A DNA stretch of 64,000 nt. It comes from Cladopsammia gracilis. Lineage: Eukaryota > Cnidaria > Anthozoa > Scleractinia > Dendrophylliidae. Positions 11,281 through 21,297 of this stretch are shown one piece after another. Position 1 is the first letter of the stretch. The number at the start of each line of letters is the position of its first letter. The translations under genes were made by a program, and so were the position numbers. The stretch is taken from positions 1,004,501 through 1,068,500 of the forward strand of contig JAJGOT010000207.1 of NCBI GenBank assembly GCA_022457155.1, given 5' to 3'. The notes under the pieces are model-generated. The model worked only from the letters and a program-made list of their open reading frames with translations. It searched no databases and was not told the DNA's origin.

Positions 11281-13398
11281 GGGCCGTATTCACGAAAGCA
11301 AACCTAAGTTCAAACAGCCTCCTAAGATATAACTTAGGAGTTAACTGGTATTCATGAAGACCTACTCTTTTAAAACATGTCTTATATTTTTCTCCTAAGC
11401 TAAGGCCTCCTAAATTTTCAAGACATGTCTTAACTGGTATTCACGAAGACCACCTAACTCAAGATATGTCTTAATTTTTCTCCTAAACGTAGGAGGTCAA
11501 AATTGACCTCCTAACGTATCAAAACATGTCTTGACGGGGCTAAATTCGATTGTTAGCGTGATTATTGTGTATCACAATAGCTACCGATTAGATAAACATT
11601 TTAAAGCATTATATTGCTTTCCTAAGGAAAATTAAATATTTTCTACTAATGTTATTACGAAAGCCAAGTAGGGACTTCAGACTTCAGACTACTTTGGACT
11701 TTGGACACCAGACTCGTGCATTGTCACGTTGTACAAACTCGCACTTCTGCACTCGTAAATATGGATGAGGGGTGAGTAGATTTGAATTGTACTCTCCTGT
11801 ATACAGTGGTGGTGGCTTGAGACTGCTTTAAAATGTTTACAACTTCAAATGTACCTGATATTTTTAGATGTGGACAAGGTATTCAATTTCAACTAATAGC
11901 GTTGTGGGCTTCGTGTATGTGAATATGTTGGTCACGCAATTGGATATTAAGCAATTTACATGCGTTTTACATCTAAAATATCACTATGAAAAGGAACTTT
12001 TCAGTCTTCAAAAGCAAAAGAAAACAAAACCGCCTGTGGCTGTTCGATTCAAAGCTGCTCATTCATGCCTGCTATCGTAATTTCAGGTGAATAAAGTATG
12101 ATCCACAGGACTTCAACGGACGGAACATTTTTATTTGATTTTGGGACGGGATTGCAGAGTTCACCTAACGGGAAAACTGTATAAAAACTGGAGAACTAAG
12201 TTGGAAGTGACTATCTGACTGGCAGAGTAATGTGTAAAACTCTAAAAGTTGTGCTTTCTAAGTTAATCGATTTTATCATAGCATTGTGTGACAGAGGTCA
12301 TCTTACAGCTGGCTCCCTTCCTCGAGGAAAACTCTTTGATCCAGTATTAAAGCCAGCTTTTGAGCGGCATAAGGTAAATGTTGAAAATAATTGCTCTAGC
12401 TGTATTTAAAATAGAGCCGGGATGTCACTGTTCTTTTTGTATATTTTAAATAACTTTTTTATTACAGAGGAACCCCATTAATTTGAACACCAACGGGCCA
12501 CAAACGGGGCTTTAGAGGTAAGAAATATGCGGGCCCTACCAGCTTTCGATCAGGCCAAAATCAAGTGGCGTAATAATGTGGTGGTCGTGAGGCGGGGTTC
12601 CACTGTATCTGTTATCATCGTACTGAACGATCCAACTTAAAAGGACTAGAATACATAAAAAGCCAGTATCAGATTTTTCTAGAACTAAATGAGATACCTG
12701 CTATGTATTTTGATGCATGTTTTTTAACCAAGAGAAATTCAAAATTTCACAAAATGCAAAACGTTAACTTCTACAACAACAACAACCGGAAGCACAAGAT
12801 GAGACTCCCAGTAGACTGGCGACAATGTGACAATGTGTGAGTCTGTACTCCGAAGTCTGAACTCCGATCTCCGAAGTCTGAACTCCGAAGTCCCTCCTCG
12901 GCTTTTGTACAAACAAAATGGTTAGTTACATATAGGCCTTCGTGTCATTAACAGGTTCCACATTTCTTTCTCATTGCAGAGTTATATTTCCGTTTTTCGC
13001 CGTGAAAATAAGCCCTTGTACAAGAAATATCGAAGTAGACCCTATTAAAATGATGATGGATTTGTTTGTTGCTTTTGCTACTGACCATGAACTAAGATCA
13101 GTTTTGCTATGTGAAATTTGAGATGAAATAGAAGTTATTGTATTGTCATCGTAACAACAATTTACACAATACAAAACATTCATCCATGTAATTTTCATAA
13201 CTTATTATTCATAAGACCACGCCATATAAACTATCTCTGATTGGTTTACTTTTACTAATCAATAACTGCCCGTGACCATTAAACTTAGGAGACTGCTAAG
13301 TTACGCTTACCTTGGGATGGTCATAAGATATCATTCGTGAATAGCACTTTGGAAATATCTTAAGATATATTTTAGATAGGATTTCGTGAATCCAGCCC
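11281..13398 (+). mobile_element. Non-autonomous Harbinger-like element, 2.1 kb
   Basis: Left end GGGCCGTATTCACGAAA and right end TTTCGTGAATCCAGCCC are inverted repeats with two mismatches. Both are flanked by the trinucleotide CTG (11,278-11,280 and 13,399-13,401), a 3-bp target duplication as made by PIF/Harbinger transposases. Subterminal copies of TTAACTGGTATTCA(T/C)GAAGAC lie at about 11,340 and 11,430. No transposase is present, so it would move in trans. It interrupts an exon. Confidence 0.8.
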
Positions 13399-13401
13399 CT
13401 G

Positions 13402-13515
13402 GAAGAGATGACATTAATTACGGCGGCTGTCAAAGCCAGGGACCACAAATACATCTTGAAGCCCCACAAAGAATACTCCACAGACAGCAACCCATCAGAA
13501 GGGAAAGGAAGACGG
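13402..13515 (+). pseudogene. SANT-like gene, exon 2 right part
   Basis: Directly after the right CTG copy the frame continues from the left half (GRDDINYGGCQSQGPQIHLE), ending with basic residues at a GTGAG donor at 13,516 in phase 1. The phase agrees with the next acceptor. If the element and one CTG are ignored, the exon is one uninterrupted reading frame. Confidence 0.55.
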
Positions 13516-13758
13516 GTGAGATTTATCTGATCTTCCTTTGTGTTGTTCAGCTGTCTTGTTCCTCCACGTAAATATTAGACTTTCTGAAAGTTGTTCGCTT
13601 TTCATTCCTGGTTTAGTATTAAACCCTGTCTATAGGAGTTCCACTTGTAGACAAGTCTACCTAATATTTGCAAGATATGGTTCACTTTCTACACGTACAA
13701 GTATAACTGCTTATGGAAGGATTTTAATGTTTCAAAAATTTGCATTCTCAAATTTCAG

Positions 13759-13989
13759 AAAAATGGGAAAGAGACAGAAGAAAAAGAGACTCGCTGTTGG
13801 ATCAGATGCCACAACTTTTTGAAAATGCGAATGCCACTGCCTTGGCACACACAAAAGCGCTCGCAAAATGGCAAGCAAAATATGTATTGTCGTCCGATAG
13901 CAGTGATGAATATAATACACATGCTACTATGTTCTCTTTCTTCCAATTATTGTGCACTGCATTACTGGGACACACTGGGCATAAGACAG
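13759..13989 (+). CDS. SANT-like gene, exon 3
   Basis: Follows an AAATTTCAG acceptor; two leading bases complete the phase-1 codon. It reads KWERDRRKRDSLLDQMPQLF, then a helical region and DSSDEYNTHATM, to a plausible GTAACC donor at 13,990. The charged, coiled-coil-like composition suits a nuclear protein. No named domain recognised. Confidence 0.45.
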
Positions 13990-14053
13990 GTAACCATTTT
14001 TCCAAATATATATATATATAATCCATGAAGGAAAACCACTCAACTTTGACCAT

Positions 14054-14108
14054 AAGTTTAATACAAACTTGTTTCGTAGGTGTTGCCACCCACTCCTCAG
14101 TTAAACTT
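14054..14108 (-). ncRNA. Type I hammerhead ribozyme (minus strand)
   Basis: Reading the reverse strand: stem I AAGTTTAA pairs with TTAAACTT; core CTGAGGA (CUGANGA); stem II GTGGGTG/CACCTAC closed by GCAA; core GAAA; short stem III CAA-GT-TTG; then U-A, the expected cleavage position after A. All conserved core bases are present and all three stems close. A tiny stem III is characteristic of hammerheads carried by Penelope-like retroelements, where they self-cleave element RNA. Confidence 0.85.
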
Positions 14109-14119
14109 ACAATGAACGT

Positions 14120-14174
14120 AAGTTTAACTGAGGAGTGGGTGGCAGCACCTACGAAACAAGTTTGTATTAAACTT
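14120..14174 (+). ncRNA. Type I hammerhead ribozyme (plus strand)
   Basis: Mirror copy of the minus-strand ribozyme. Stem I 14,120-14,127/14,167-14,174; CTGAGGA 14,128-14,134; stem II 14,135-14,141/14,146-14,152 with GCAG loop; GAAA 14,153-14,156; stem III CAA/TTG with GT loop; predicted cleavage after A14,166. The core is intact. Confidence 0.85.
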
Positions 14175-14460
14175 ATGGTCATCAAAGTTGAGTGATTTTC
14201 CTTCATGGAATATTCTGCTCCTACACTGTAGAGCACTTTATTGGATTCGCTGGTGAATCTTCAACTTGGATAATATATATATATATATAAGTATGAGGTG
14301 TTCACTATTGGCATATTGCTTCGCTCACTGCTCGCAGTTTGAGCACTCTCGTGACTCCACAATGCAATCCAACAATGTGTAACCGTACATCCTGTGCCCA
14401 AGTTCAGGAGTTGCCATAAAGCCATTATGGTAACAACCGGGAGGGCACATTGTATACATA

Positions 14461-14463
<3 letters not shown>

Positions 14464-14503
<40 letters not shown>

Positions 14504-14504
14504 G

Positions 14505-14553
<49 letters not shown>
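14464..14553. repeat. (TA)n microsatellite
   Basis: Long TA-dinucleotide run with a few interruptions. A shorter run lies at 14,268-14,289. Confidence 0.9.
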
Positions 14554-14554
<1 letters not shown>

Positions 14555-14590
14555 ACAAAGTGTTTCTACTCAATATCATTTCTTATGTAC

Positions 14591-14646
14591 TTTAATACAG
14601 AACTGTTTCGTGGACCAACAAAGCGTTGATCCACTCATCAGTTAAA
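14591..14646 (-). ncRNA. Type I hammerhead ribozyme of a Penelope-like element
   Basis: Reverse strand: stem I TTTAA/TTAAA; core CTGATGA; 10-bp stem II GTGGATCAAC/GTTGGTCCAC (one wobble) with loop GCTTT; GAAA; stem III CAG-TT-CTG; then U-A at the cleavage site. It lies about 110 nt downstream of the stop codon of a Penelope GIY-YIG remnant on the same strand, as expected for the 3' end of such elements. Confidence 0.88.
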
Positions 14647-14757
14647 TTCCATACACACTAAAGTTTTGTTAGAGTTTACATACATCAGCAATATGATCTT
14701 CACCGAAGTTGTTACAATATTCAAACGAAAAAAGCAAAAAACAATAGGGATATAAAC

Positions 14758-15030
14758 TTATGATTGGTCTCTAAGGATGCGATTAAATTTTAGGAGGAAC
14801 TTACGCTTGTGCCTGCAAGTTGATATAAGCTCGCTACGATTGTTAAGTGTTGCCATGTCCGGTTTAAATACAATATAGAATTTCTCGGTAATACATAGGT
14901 TACACTATTGGTAAAATTGGTATAGCATTTAGCCTTGGCTAGGATTTTCCAGAGATCGCAAATTCTTTCTTTTCGTCTTTTAGCTGCCGTATGTATTTGT
15001 TTAGTTCTGTGCTATTTCTTTTACTCTTAT
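14758..15030 (-). pseudogene. Penelope-like element: C-terminal GIY-YIG endonuclease remnant
   Basis: On the reverse strand, first STELNKYIRQLKDEKKEF, then after one frame change WKILAKAKCYTNF, then after another [20 protein letters not shown] and [18 protein letters not shown] to a stop at 14,760-14,758. This is the conserved C-terminal end of the GIY-YIG endonuclease of Penelope-like retroelements, which nicks target DNA for reverse transcription. Two frame changes make it inactive. The hammerhead at 14,591-14,646 lies just downstream on the same strand. Confidence 0.8.
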
Positions 15031-15032
15031 GA

Positions 15033-15232
15033 ATGAAGGACATTTGGTCATTTCGCCATCTTAAGCTGAGTTACAGTTGTTCACCTAACTTAAAACAGAT
15101 CATCGATGGACACAACAAAACCGTCCCAAGACAGAACACACAATCTGAAGACACACCTCCCAAAACCTGCAACTGCAGAGAACCAAACAAATGTCCTTCA
15201 AAAGGAGAACGCTTACTCAAAGAGGTATTATA
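15033..15232 (+). pseudogene. Penelope-like element: linker/Zn-motif fragment, opposite strand
   Basis: Reads FRHLKLSYSCSPNLKQIIDG and then KTCNCREPNKCPSKGERLL, the region just upstream of the GIY-YIG domain in Penelope-like proteins, with its Cys cluster. It is on the plus strand while the adjoining endonuclease end is on the minus strand, so the two are joined head to head by an inversion or a foldback copy. Confidence 0.7.
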
Positions 15233-15395
15233 ACATAGCTTAAGAGAAGCATGCGTTCTGATTGGCCAATACGCCCGATCCATTTGCCCGTGGGTTGCAT
15301 GCTGACGTCAATTTGTTTGTACTTTTTTCTCGGCAACTTTTTTAATCGATGTTGCCACTTTTTAAAACATAATTTCTATTTTTTTCTTGTAAAAT

Positions 15396-16360
15396 ATGGA
15401 AAAATCTAATAATTCTTCCAGAAATGAGGAAGATAATTCCTGTGAGCTACCAAATTTCGAGCTCAAGCTTTTTGACAGGCCTCCAGCTAAGAGATTTGCT
15501 AATTTAAACGAGCAGGAGCTGAATAAGCTTGTTGAAGACCAAAAAAAAAACAACAAATTGGTGTGTATCAACCTTTTCGAGGTAAGTAATGTATAGCAGC
15601 AATTCTAGAGAGTGTTTTTCGGCGATTGGGCGACAATAAAATTCGGCACAAGCTTTCATTTTAAAACTTTTCAGACGTCGAAAGCCATTTTAATGCTTTC
15701 TGCGAGCAAAACCTGTACATTAACTTTCATAATTTCATTTGTTGAGTTTTAACAAATTTCTGTTTTAATGTCTCACATATTAAATCCGCCTGTTCCAAAA
15801 AGTGAAGTTTCAGCAAAATATTGGTAGCCTCTGATAAATTTTTTCAGTTTTGCTCGATCGTTGAACTCTGACAACCGCTTGAAGGAGCGACTGCATCGTG
15901 CACAAAAATAAGCTTCAGTTCTAACACTTTCCAAGCCTCAGTTGTCTGTTCTTTTATTTTACCAAATAATGAAAGTAACAGAGACCAATTTTTTAAAGTC
16001 ATTCACGTGTTAAATTTCAGCCTGGTGCTCAGAGAAAGCTATACAAACACCGCTTGAAAACATGACAATCGGTCAGCTGGACCACAACATGAGGCGATTT
16101 TACGCCAAAGCACGAACACAAAAAGGGGAGCCACATAGTAAATCCACCTTGCTTGGATTCAGACACGGAATTGAAAGATATCTAAACTCTCCTCCATACA
16201 ACAAAGGGCTCCAGCTAGCAAGTGATCCAAGATTTTTGCGGGTCAAACCAGATGTTAGACGCGCAACTTATCAATTTAAAACGAAGTGGAAAGGAAAATG
16301 CAACCCACAAACTTGCTATTGAAGAAGAGCATCTCAAACAGCTCAAAGCCAGCAGTGTTT
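15396..16360 (+). pseudogene. KIAA1958/Crypton-like tyrosine recombinase N-terminal remnant
   Basis: First segment 15,396-15,581 (RFANLNEQELNKLVEDQ) ends at a GTAAGT donor. The second begins after TTTCAG at 16,020 and reads MTIGQLDHNMRRFYAKARTQ, KSTLLGFRHGIERYL and SPPYNKGLQL. After a +1 shift near 16,243 it continues SNQMLDAQLINLKRSGKEN and KLAIEEEHLKQL before fading. This is the N-terminal core-binding part of the KIAA1958/Crypton-derived tyrosine recombinase family. The catalytic R-H-R-Y region is missing. The exon phases do not match across the intron, suggesting a further indel in the A10 run at 15,541. Confidence 0.7.
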
Positions 16361-16385
16361 TTCTCTTTCTTCCGCACTCTCGCTT

Positions 16386-16730
16386 TTAAGAAATGTCTGG
16401 TTCCATATTGTTCTTTTCTTTTGCCGAAGAGGCTGTGAAGGACAGAGAGCTCTTACCACAACAAGCTTCAAGTTTGCCGTCGATGCAGCCGGGCGGGCCA
16501 ATATGTGATGCTATGAGATCGAAGTCTGCTTGCCCTAGGCTGCCCAGTGACTTGTATTTGTTGTTTGCAGTTGTATTTTTAACAGTTTTTACATGTGATG
16601 TCATCTTTAGCCTTCGATTTTCTTGTACTGCTTGCTTTGCAAACTGGACAAACCCGTGTCGTTTTACTGTTATTTGGCATGCATTTGAGATTAAGGCATG
16701 GCAAATGAAAAAACTAGCCATTCTGGCAAC
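16386..16730. other. No supported gene
   Basis: Open frames exist on both strands, but neither has a recognisable motif. It may be the degraded 3' continuation of the reverse-strand YqaJ-PHD gene. Confidence 0.3.
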
Positions 16731-16739
16731 TAGAGCTAT

Positions 16740-17560
16740 GACGTTCTAGAAGCTTGTCAGTTTTCTTTGGTGGTTGTCGACACAAACAAACCGAATCCCA
16801 TGCCAAAGCATCTGATGGTGCCTCATTTTTCTGTCGTTTGCCAGTCTTCTTAAATTCTGGTTGTGTTCTACAGTTTGGGCAGTACCACAGTTTGGGAGTA
16901 CTGTCAATATCCAAACAGGTGTAATGAAACTGGCCAATAAGACAGTTAGGGTTGGAGCAAAGAACAGTGTTCTCACAAAGTACAGTTCTGCAAAAGCATA
17001 TTGAGTTACTAGCTTCTGGTGGTTGTTTTACATCATGACGCCTCATATACCAACTCCCAAGCACTTCAGGTAACACAGGTCCTCCAAAAATTGGTCAGTT
17101 TTGGTACAACTTCAGTCCAGTGATCTGTGTTTGGAAAAATCCTTTGTTGTACCAGCTCTGCTCTCCCGTCATGATCAAAAGCACATACTACAAAGTCGCG
17201 GTACAGTTTCTCACTGGTAAATATTTGTTGTTGGCACTGGTAATAGTACTGGTGAGTTTCCTTAAGTTTAACTTCCATTGCTGTCCTTTTCCCAACATGA
17301 TGACGGTTTTAAAATATATCCCTCAAAGTCACAGTTTTCAAGGGGCATTTGATTTCACTGCAACAGTCACAAGAACACAAGAAGTCAGGGGATGCATGTA
17401 TCCATGGATATTTTTCATTTATGAGTCCACATTTTTTTACTTTAAAGTTGACATGTTGCTCGTGCATTGCCTTTTCATAAGCATTAATTGCATCTTGTTT
17501 AGTTTACAATCATGACAGATTGCTTCAGTGTTCAGCTTGTTTAGCTCAGGATAACAAATT
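16740..17560 (-). pseudogene. YqaJ-like exonuclease plus PHD finger remnant
   Basis: Reverse strand, from high to low coordinates: [20 protein letters not shown] (about 17,410-17,345) carries the SPD and E-x-K type catalytic signature of YqaJ/lambda-exonuclease recombinases. Then [13 protein letters not shown] and [10 protein letters not shown] follow (about 17,255-17,180), and a frame change leads into a PHD finger, CFCRTVLCENTVLCSNPNC plus HYTCLDI and LWYCPNCR (about 17,000-16,865). YqaJ joined to PHD occurs in transposon-like genes of invertebrates. Several frame breaks make it a pseudogene. Confidence 0.7.
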
Positions 17561-18167
17561 GATTGGATAAGAGATTGAGAAGGCAAGGCAGGATTTGTCT
17601 GGCATGCTGCCTTTCTCTGGGAGGCTCCAATTCTGCCAGCTCTGTGCTTGAAAAAGTTGTTACTGTTGACATGTCATAATTTACTAAAAATGTGGTTGTT
17701 GTTCATCGTGGTGTGTAAGATAGGTAAACGATTTTTCGTTTGTCTCACGATGGAGTCACTTTAAGATGTTGATCGCGACGTTTCGACTGCTATTACTGCT
17801 AGTCTTCATCAGGCGATGAGGTCGATTGGTTACGTGTCGCTTATGTAGCACGTTGGCTTGTTGCTATTGGTGCATTTCGATCCTCATTATTATTCAGAAA
17901 AGATGTTGTTCCCTCTCCGGTCCGATTTGATATCGGTCGGCTGTTATGCTTCTTCTTTGTATAATTTATGCTCGTAGTTAAGGACCGCAATGCAAGCGTG
18001 CATTTACCATCATGCCTTATGGGTAGAGAAGAGCATGTGCTCGGGTTGTAATGCCTACCGTTCTGAATTAAATGTTGTTGTGTTCAGTTTACCTATTTGT
18101 GACTTATCTGGTCTACCCTGCCTTGGGGCAATCAACATGGTGGCAGCCTCAGGATCTATTTAACGAA
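17561..18167. other. Probable 5' LTR/leader of the Gypsy element; ends unproven
   Basis: No coding sequence. The segment just before the gag start contains CAATCAACATGGTGGCAGC (about 18,128-18,146), where TGGTGGCAG resembles a tRNA primer-binding site after an LTR ending in CA. The 3' LTR is not in the window, so the LTR start cannot be fixed. Confidence 0.35.
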
Positions 18168-19332
18168 ATGGCGTCGACAGAAACCTGACATTTCAGACTT
18201 CCGCCCCAGCTAGAGGTGAATTCGGGAAATGTATCCGAGAACTTCAAAAGATGGAAGTGGCAAATGGAAGTTTATTTGGCCGCTTCTGGTGCTTCGGAAA
18301 AGGATGAAAAGGTACAAACTGCGATTATTCTGAATTGTGCTGGCCCTCAAGTTCTTGAAATATATGATAATATTGTGTGGGCGAATGCTGATGATAAACA
18401 CAAGCCCAATAAAGTCCTAGAAGCCTTTGAAAAATATTGTAACCCAAGAGACACTGAAGTACTCGAATCTCACAGATTTTGGAACATTCCGTACCAAGAA
18501 CCATTTGACAAATTCCTAACAGAGCTCAAGACGAGAGCCGCGTCCTGCAACTTTCAAGAAAAAGACAGGATGATGACAGACAATAGTTTTCACTGTGACA
18601 GGAAAGCTTCAAGAGTTACTTCTCCGGGTAGACAGTCTGACCCTCGAGAAAGCGGTGAAACTATGTAGAGCCTTTGAACAATCCAACATGCAAGTTAAAG
18701 AGTTCAAAGACAACCCGACCCCTTCAAACCCCACGAAGGTGAATAAAGTGGCACAGAGGTCCGATCAGAAATCGCCTGGTAGCAAAAAACAGACCGGTGG
18801 AAACAAAAACGCAACGAAGGATGAAAAACTGAACATAAACTGTCAATTTTGTGGCTACGAACATGAAAAAAGCAAAGAGAAATGCCCTACATGGGGGAAA
18901 ACCTGTAACAAATGCAAGGGTCGAAATCATATCAAGGCAAAATGCAGGAAAGTGAACTCAGTGTCAAAGTCCAAGGGTGATGATAATGATTCTGATGATC
19001 AGTGGCTTATGGCTGTAAACCATAGTGGAGAGAGTGTTAATGCTACACTGACCATAAATGAGCATGATGTCCGTTTTCAACTTGATAGCACAGCTAATGT
19101 CAATATTATCTGTCAGAAGCATGTAAGGAAACAACAAGTGTCCCCTTCAACAGTACGCCTAAACATGTGGAACAAAACTAATCTGAAACCTCTTGGAGAA
19201 ACCCTACTAAAGGTCAGGAATCCTCGTCATGGTACCGAGACTGAGGTAAAGTTTATTGTGGTGCCGAATGGTTTTACCAATCTGCTAGGACTTAAAAACC
19301 ATTCAGGAACTTGGTTTCATAACCATAAATGA
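18168..19332 (+). pseudogene. Ty3/Gypsy gag and protease remnant
   Basis: The frame starts MASTET, meets a stop, and continues FRLPPQLEVNSGNVSENFKR and the capsid-like region to about 18,590. A frame shift leads to 18,595-19,332 with two zinc knuckles (CQFCGYEHEKSKEKC, CNKCKGRNHIKAKC) and an aspartic protease region with FQLDSTANVNI, where the usual DTG/DSG is DST. It would package element RNA and process the polyprotein. An internal stop plus the frame shift make it dead. Confidence 0.85.
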
Positions 19333-20751
19333 ATGTTTTATTTCCCAAATCGAGGCCCCTCAACTTGGCGATCTGGGAGAAGCTACCCTCAGAGTTGATG
19401 AAGCATTCCACCCAAAGTCCTTCCATGTAGAAAAGTTCCCATAGCAATTCAAGATTCAGTAAAAGAATTGAATCGACTTGTGGACAAAGGTGTGCTAGTT
19501 CCAACGACTGAACCAACCGAGTGGGTTAGTCAAATGGCTATTGTACACAAGCCCAATGGCAAACTACGCATATGCATTGATCCTCAACCCTTGAATGCTG
19601 CACTCAAGCGTGAACATTACAAACTACCAGTACTAGATGATGTACTCCTAAAGCTGAAAGACGCCAAGGTATTTAGCAAATTAGATGTGAAGGAAGCTTA
19701 TTGGCACGTCCGACTTGATGAGGCATCCAGCAAGCTGACCACAATGATTACGCCGTTCGGCTGATACAGATGGACGAGGCTACCTTTCGGACTGAAGGTC
19801 TCAAGTAAGATATTCCAACGCAAGCTTGATGAAGCCTTAGGAGACCTGGATGGTGTATTCTGTGTCGTAGATGATGTAGTCATCGCAGAGTGTGGTCACA
19901 CAGAGGCCGAAGCTCGAAAAGACAATCAGCACAAACTGACTGAAACACTAAAGAAGTGTGTCAAGAAGAACATTGTCCTGAATGAAGACAAACAGGAGAT
20001 TGGTTTAACTGAAATTATCTTCCATGGTCACAAAATCACGAAGGAAGGTGTTAAAGTCGATGATACTAAAATTCAAGCGATTCGTGATATGCCGGCACCC
20101 ACCGATGTAGCAGGTGTGAAACGTCTATGCGGCATGGCACAGTACATGTCAAGGTTCCTGCCTGATCTTGCTGGAACACTTGAACCGATCTGTGCTCTTA
20201 CGAGAAAAGACACCCCATTTGTGTGGTCCACTGAATGTGAGAGAGCATTCGCGAAACTGAAGAGTAACCTCTCAGAATCCCCATGCCTAGCCTATTTTGA
20301 TTCGTCGAAAGAAGTGGTCATCCAAATGGATAGCAGCAAACATGGGATTGGTGCCGTACTGCTACAAGAAGGTCGTCCCATAGAGTACGCATCACACGCA
20401 TTGACACCATCAGAGAGGAACTGGGCGCAGATTGAAAAGGAAGCCCTATCTGTCTTGTATGGTCTTGAACGATTTGACCAATACACTTATGGCCGAACTG
20501 TTAAAGTAGAGAACGACCATAAGCCTCTTGCTTCGATATTGCGCAAGCCTCTGAGCATGGCCCCAAAACGTCTTCAGGACATTATGATGCGTTGTAACAG
20601 ATACGACGTTCATTTTGTATTCGTCAAGGGTACCGACCTAATCCTCGCAGACACACTAAGTAGAGCGCACCTGGACTCTAGTGAAGATAACCAGGATGAC
20701 CGTGCTCAAATCAGGAATGTCAACGCATTTCATGACATTCCAGATAAGTGA
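19333..20751 (+). pseudogene. Ty3/Gypsy reverse transcriptase-RNase H remnant
   Basis: The first part (19,333-19,440) is scrambled over frames. From about 19,440 the frame is open (ELNRLVDKGVLVP, PNGKLRICIDPQPLN, FSKLDVKEAYWHVRL) apart from one TGA at 19,762-19,764. The catalytic box is FCVVDDVVIAE. RNase H follows with VVIQMDSSKHGIGAVLLQEG and the thumb/connection YRYDVHFVFVKGTDLILADTL-like end near 20,600-20,650. Only one stop in more than 1.2 kb suggests a fairly young copy. Confidence 0.85.
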
Positions 20752-21297
20752 CTCGACAAGATACGCGAAGCAACCTTGCGCGACACTGGCCTACAAACTG
20801 TGGTGACATTAGTGATGGAAGGATGGCCAGCAGACAAGCGTGACACTCCTTTAAACGCATTGCCCTACTTCGATGTACGCGACTCTTTAAGTGTCATGGA
20901 TGACATTCTAGTGAAAGGAGAAGCAGTAGTGATTCCCTCAGCGCTGAGCAACCATCAAGAAAAGACTTCACAGTGCCCACCTTGGTCGTGACAGCATGTT
21001 ACGTTGAGCTTGAGGAAGAGTGTTTTGGCCTGGCATGACCAGCGACATCAAGCAATTGGCTGACTCGTGTGAAATTTGTCAGGAAATGAAGCCTTGGAAC
21101 TCACAGGAACCACTGAAGCAACATGATGAAGGTGATGTGCCATGGCAGAAAATCGGTCTTGATCTATTTGAAATCGCTGGCAAGCACTATTTAGTGGTGG
21201 TACACTACTACTCCAACTTCATAAAAATCGATCTGCTGACAACGATGTCAAGTGTACGTGTTGTCACCTTACTTAAGAAACATTTTGCCAAGTAATT
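20752..21297 (+). pseudogene. Ty3/Gypsy integrase, truncated
   Basis: After a stop at 20,749-20,751 the integrase zinc-binding region is degenerate (VFWPGMTSDIKQLADSCEIC at about 21,022-21,081). The start of the catalytic core is present (WQKIGLDLFEIAGKHYLVVV, with the first Asp). It breaks off at about 21,297, exactly where a LINE reverse transcriptase begins, so the second Asp and Glu are missing. Confidence 0.8.

Larger units (their letters stand above)
14023..14208. repeat. Near-perfect 186-bp palindrome
   Basis: The two arms (about 14,023-14,112 and 14,117-14,208) are reverse complements apart from two substitutions and a 3-nt insertion. Each arm carries a complete hammerhead ribozyme, pointing outward in opposite directions. 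(TA)n runs flank both sides. It looks like two Penelope-type terminal segments joined head to head. Confidence 0.9.

Noticed and set aside
17781..17812. Hammerhead-like CTGATGA...GAAA on the minus strand
   Set aside because: Core boxes are present, but stem II has an extra base and an internal mismatch, no UH cleavage site follows stem III, and stem I does not close. It is probably a decayed relative.
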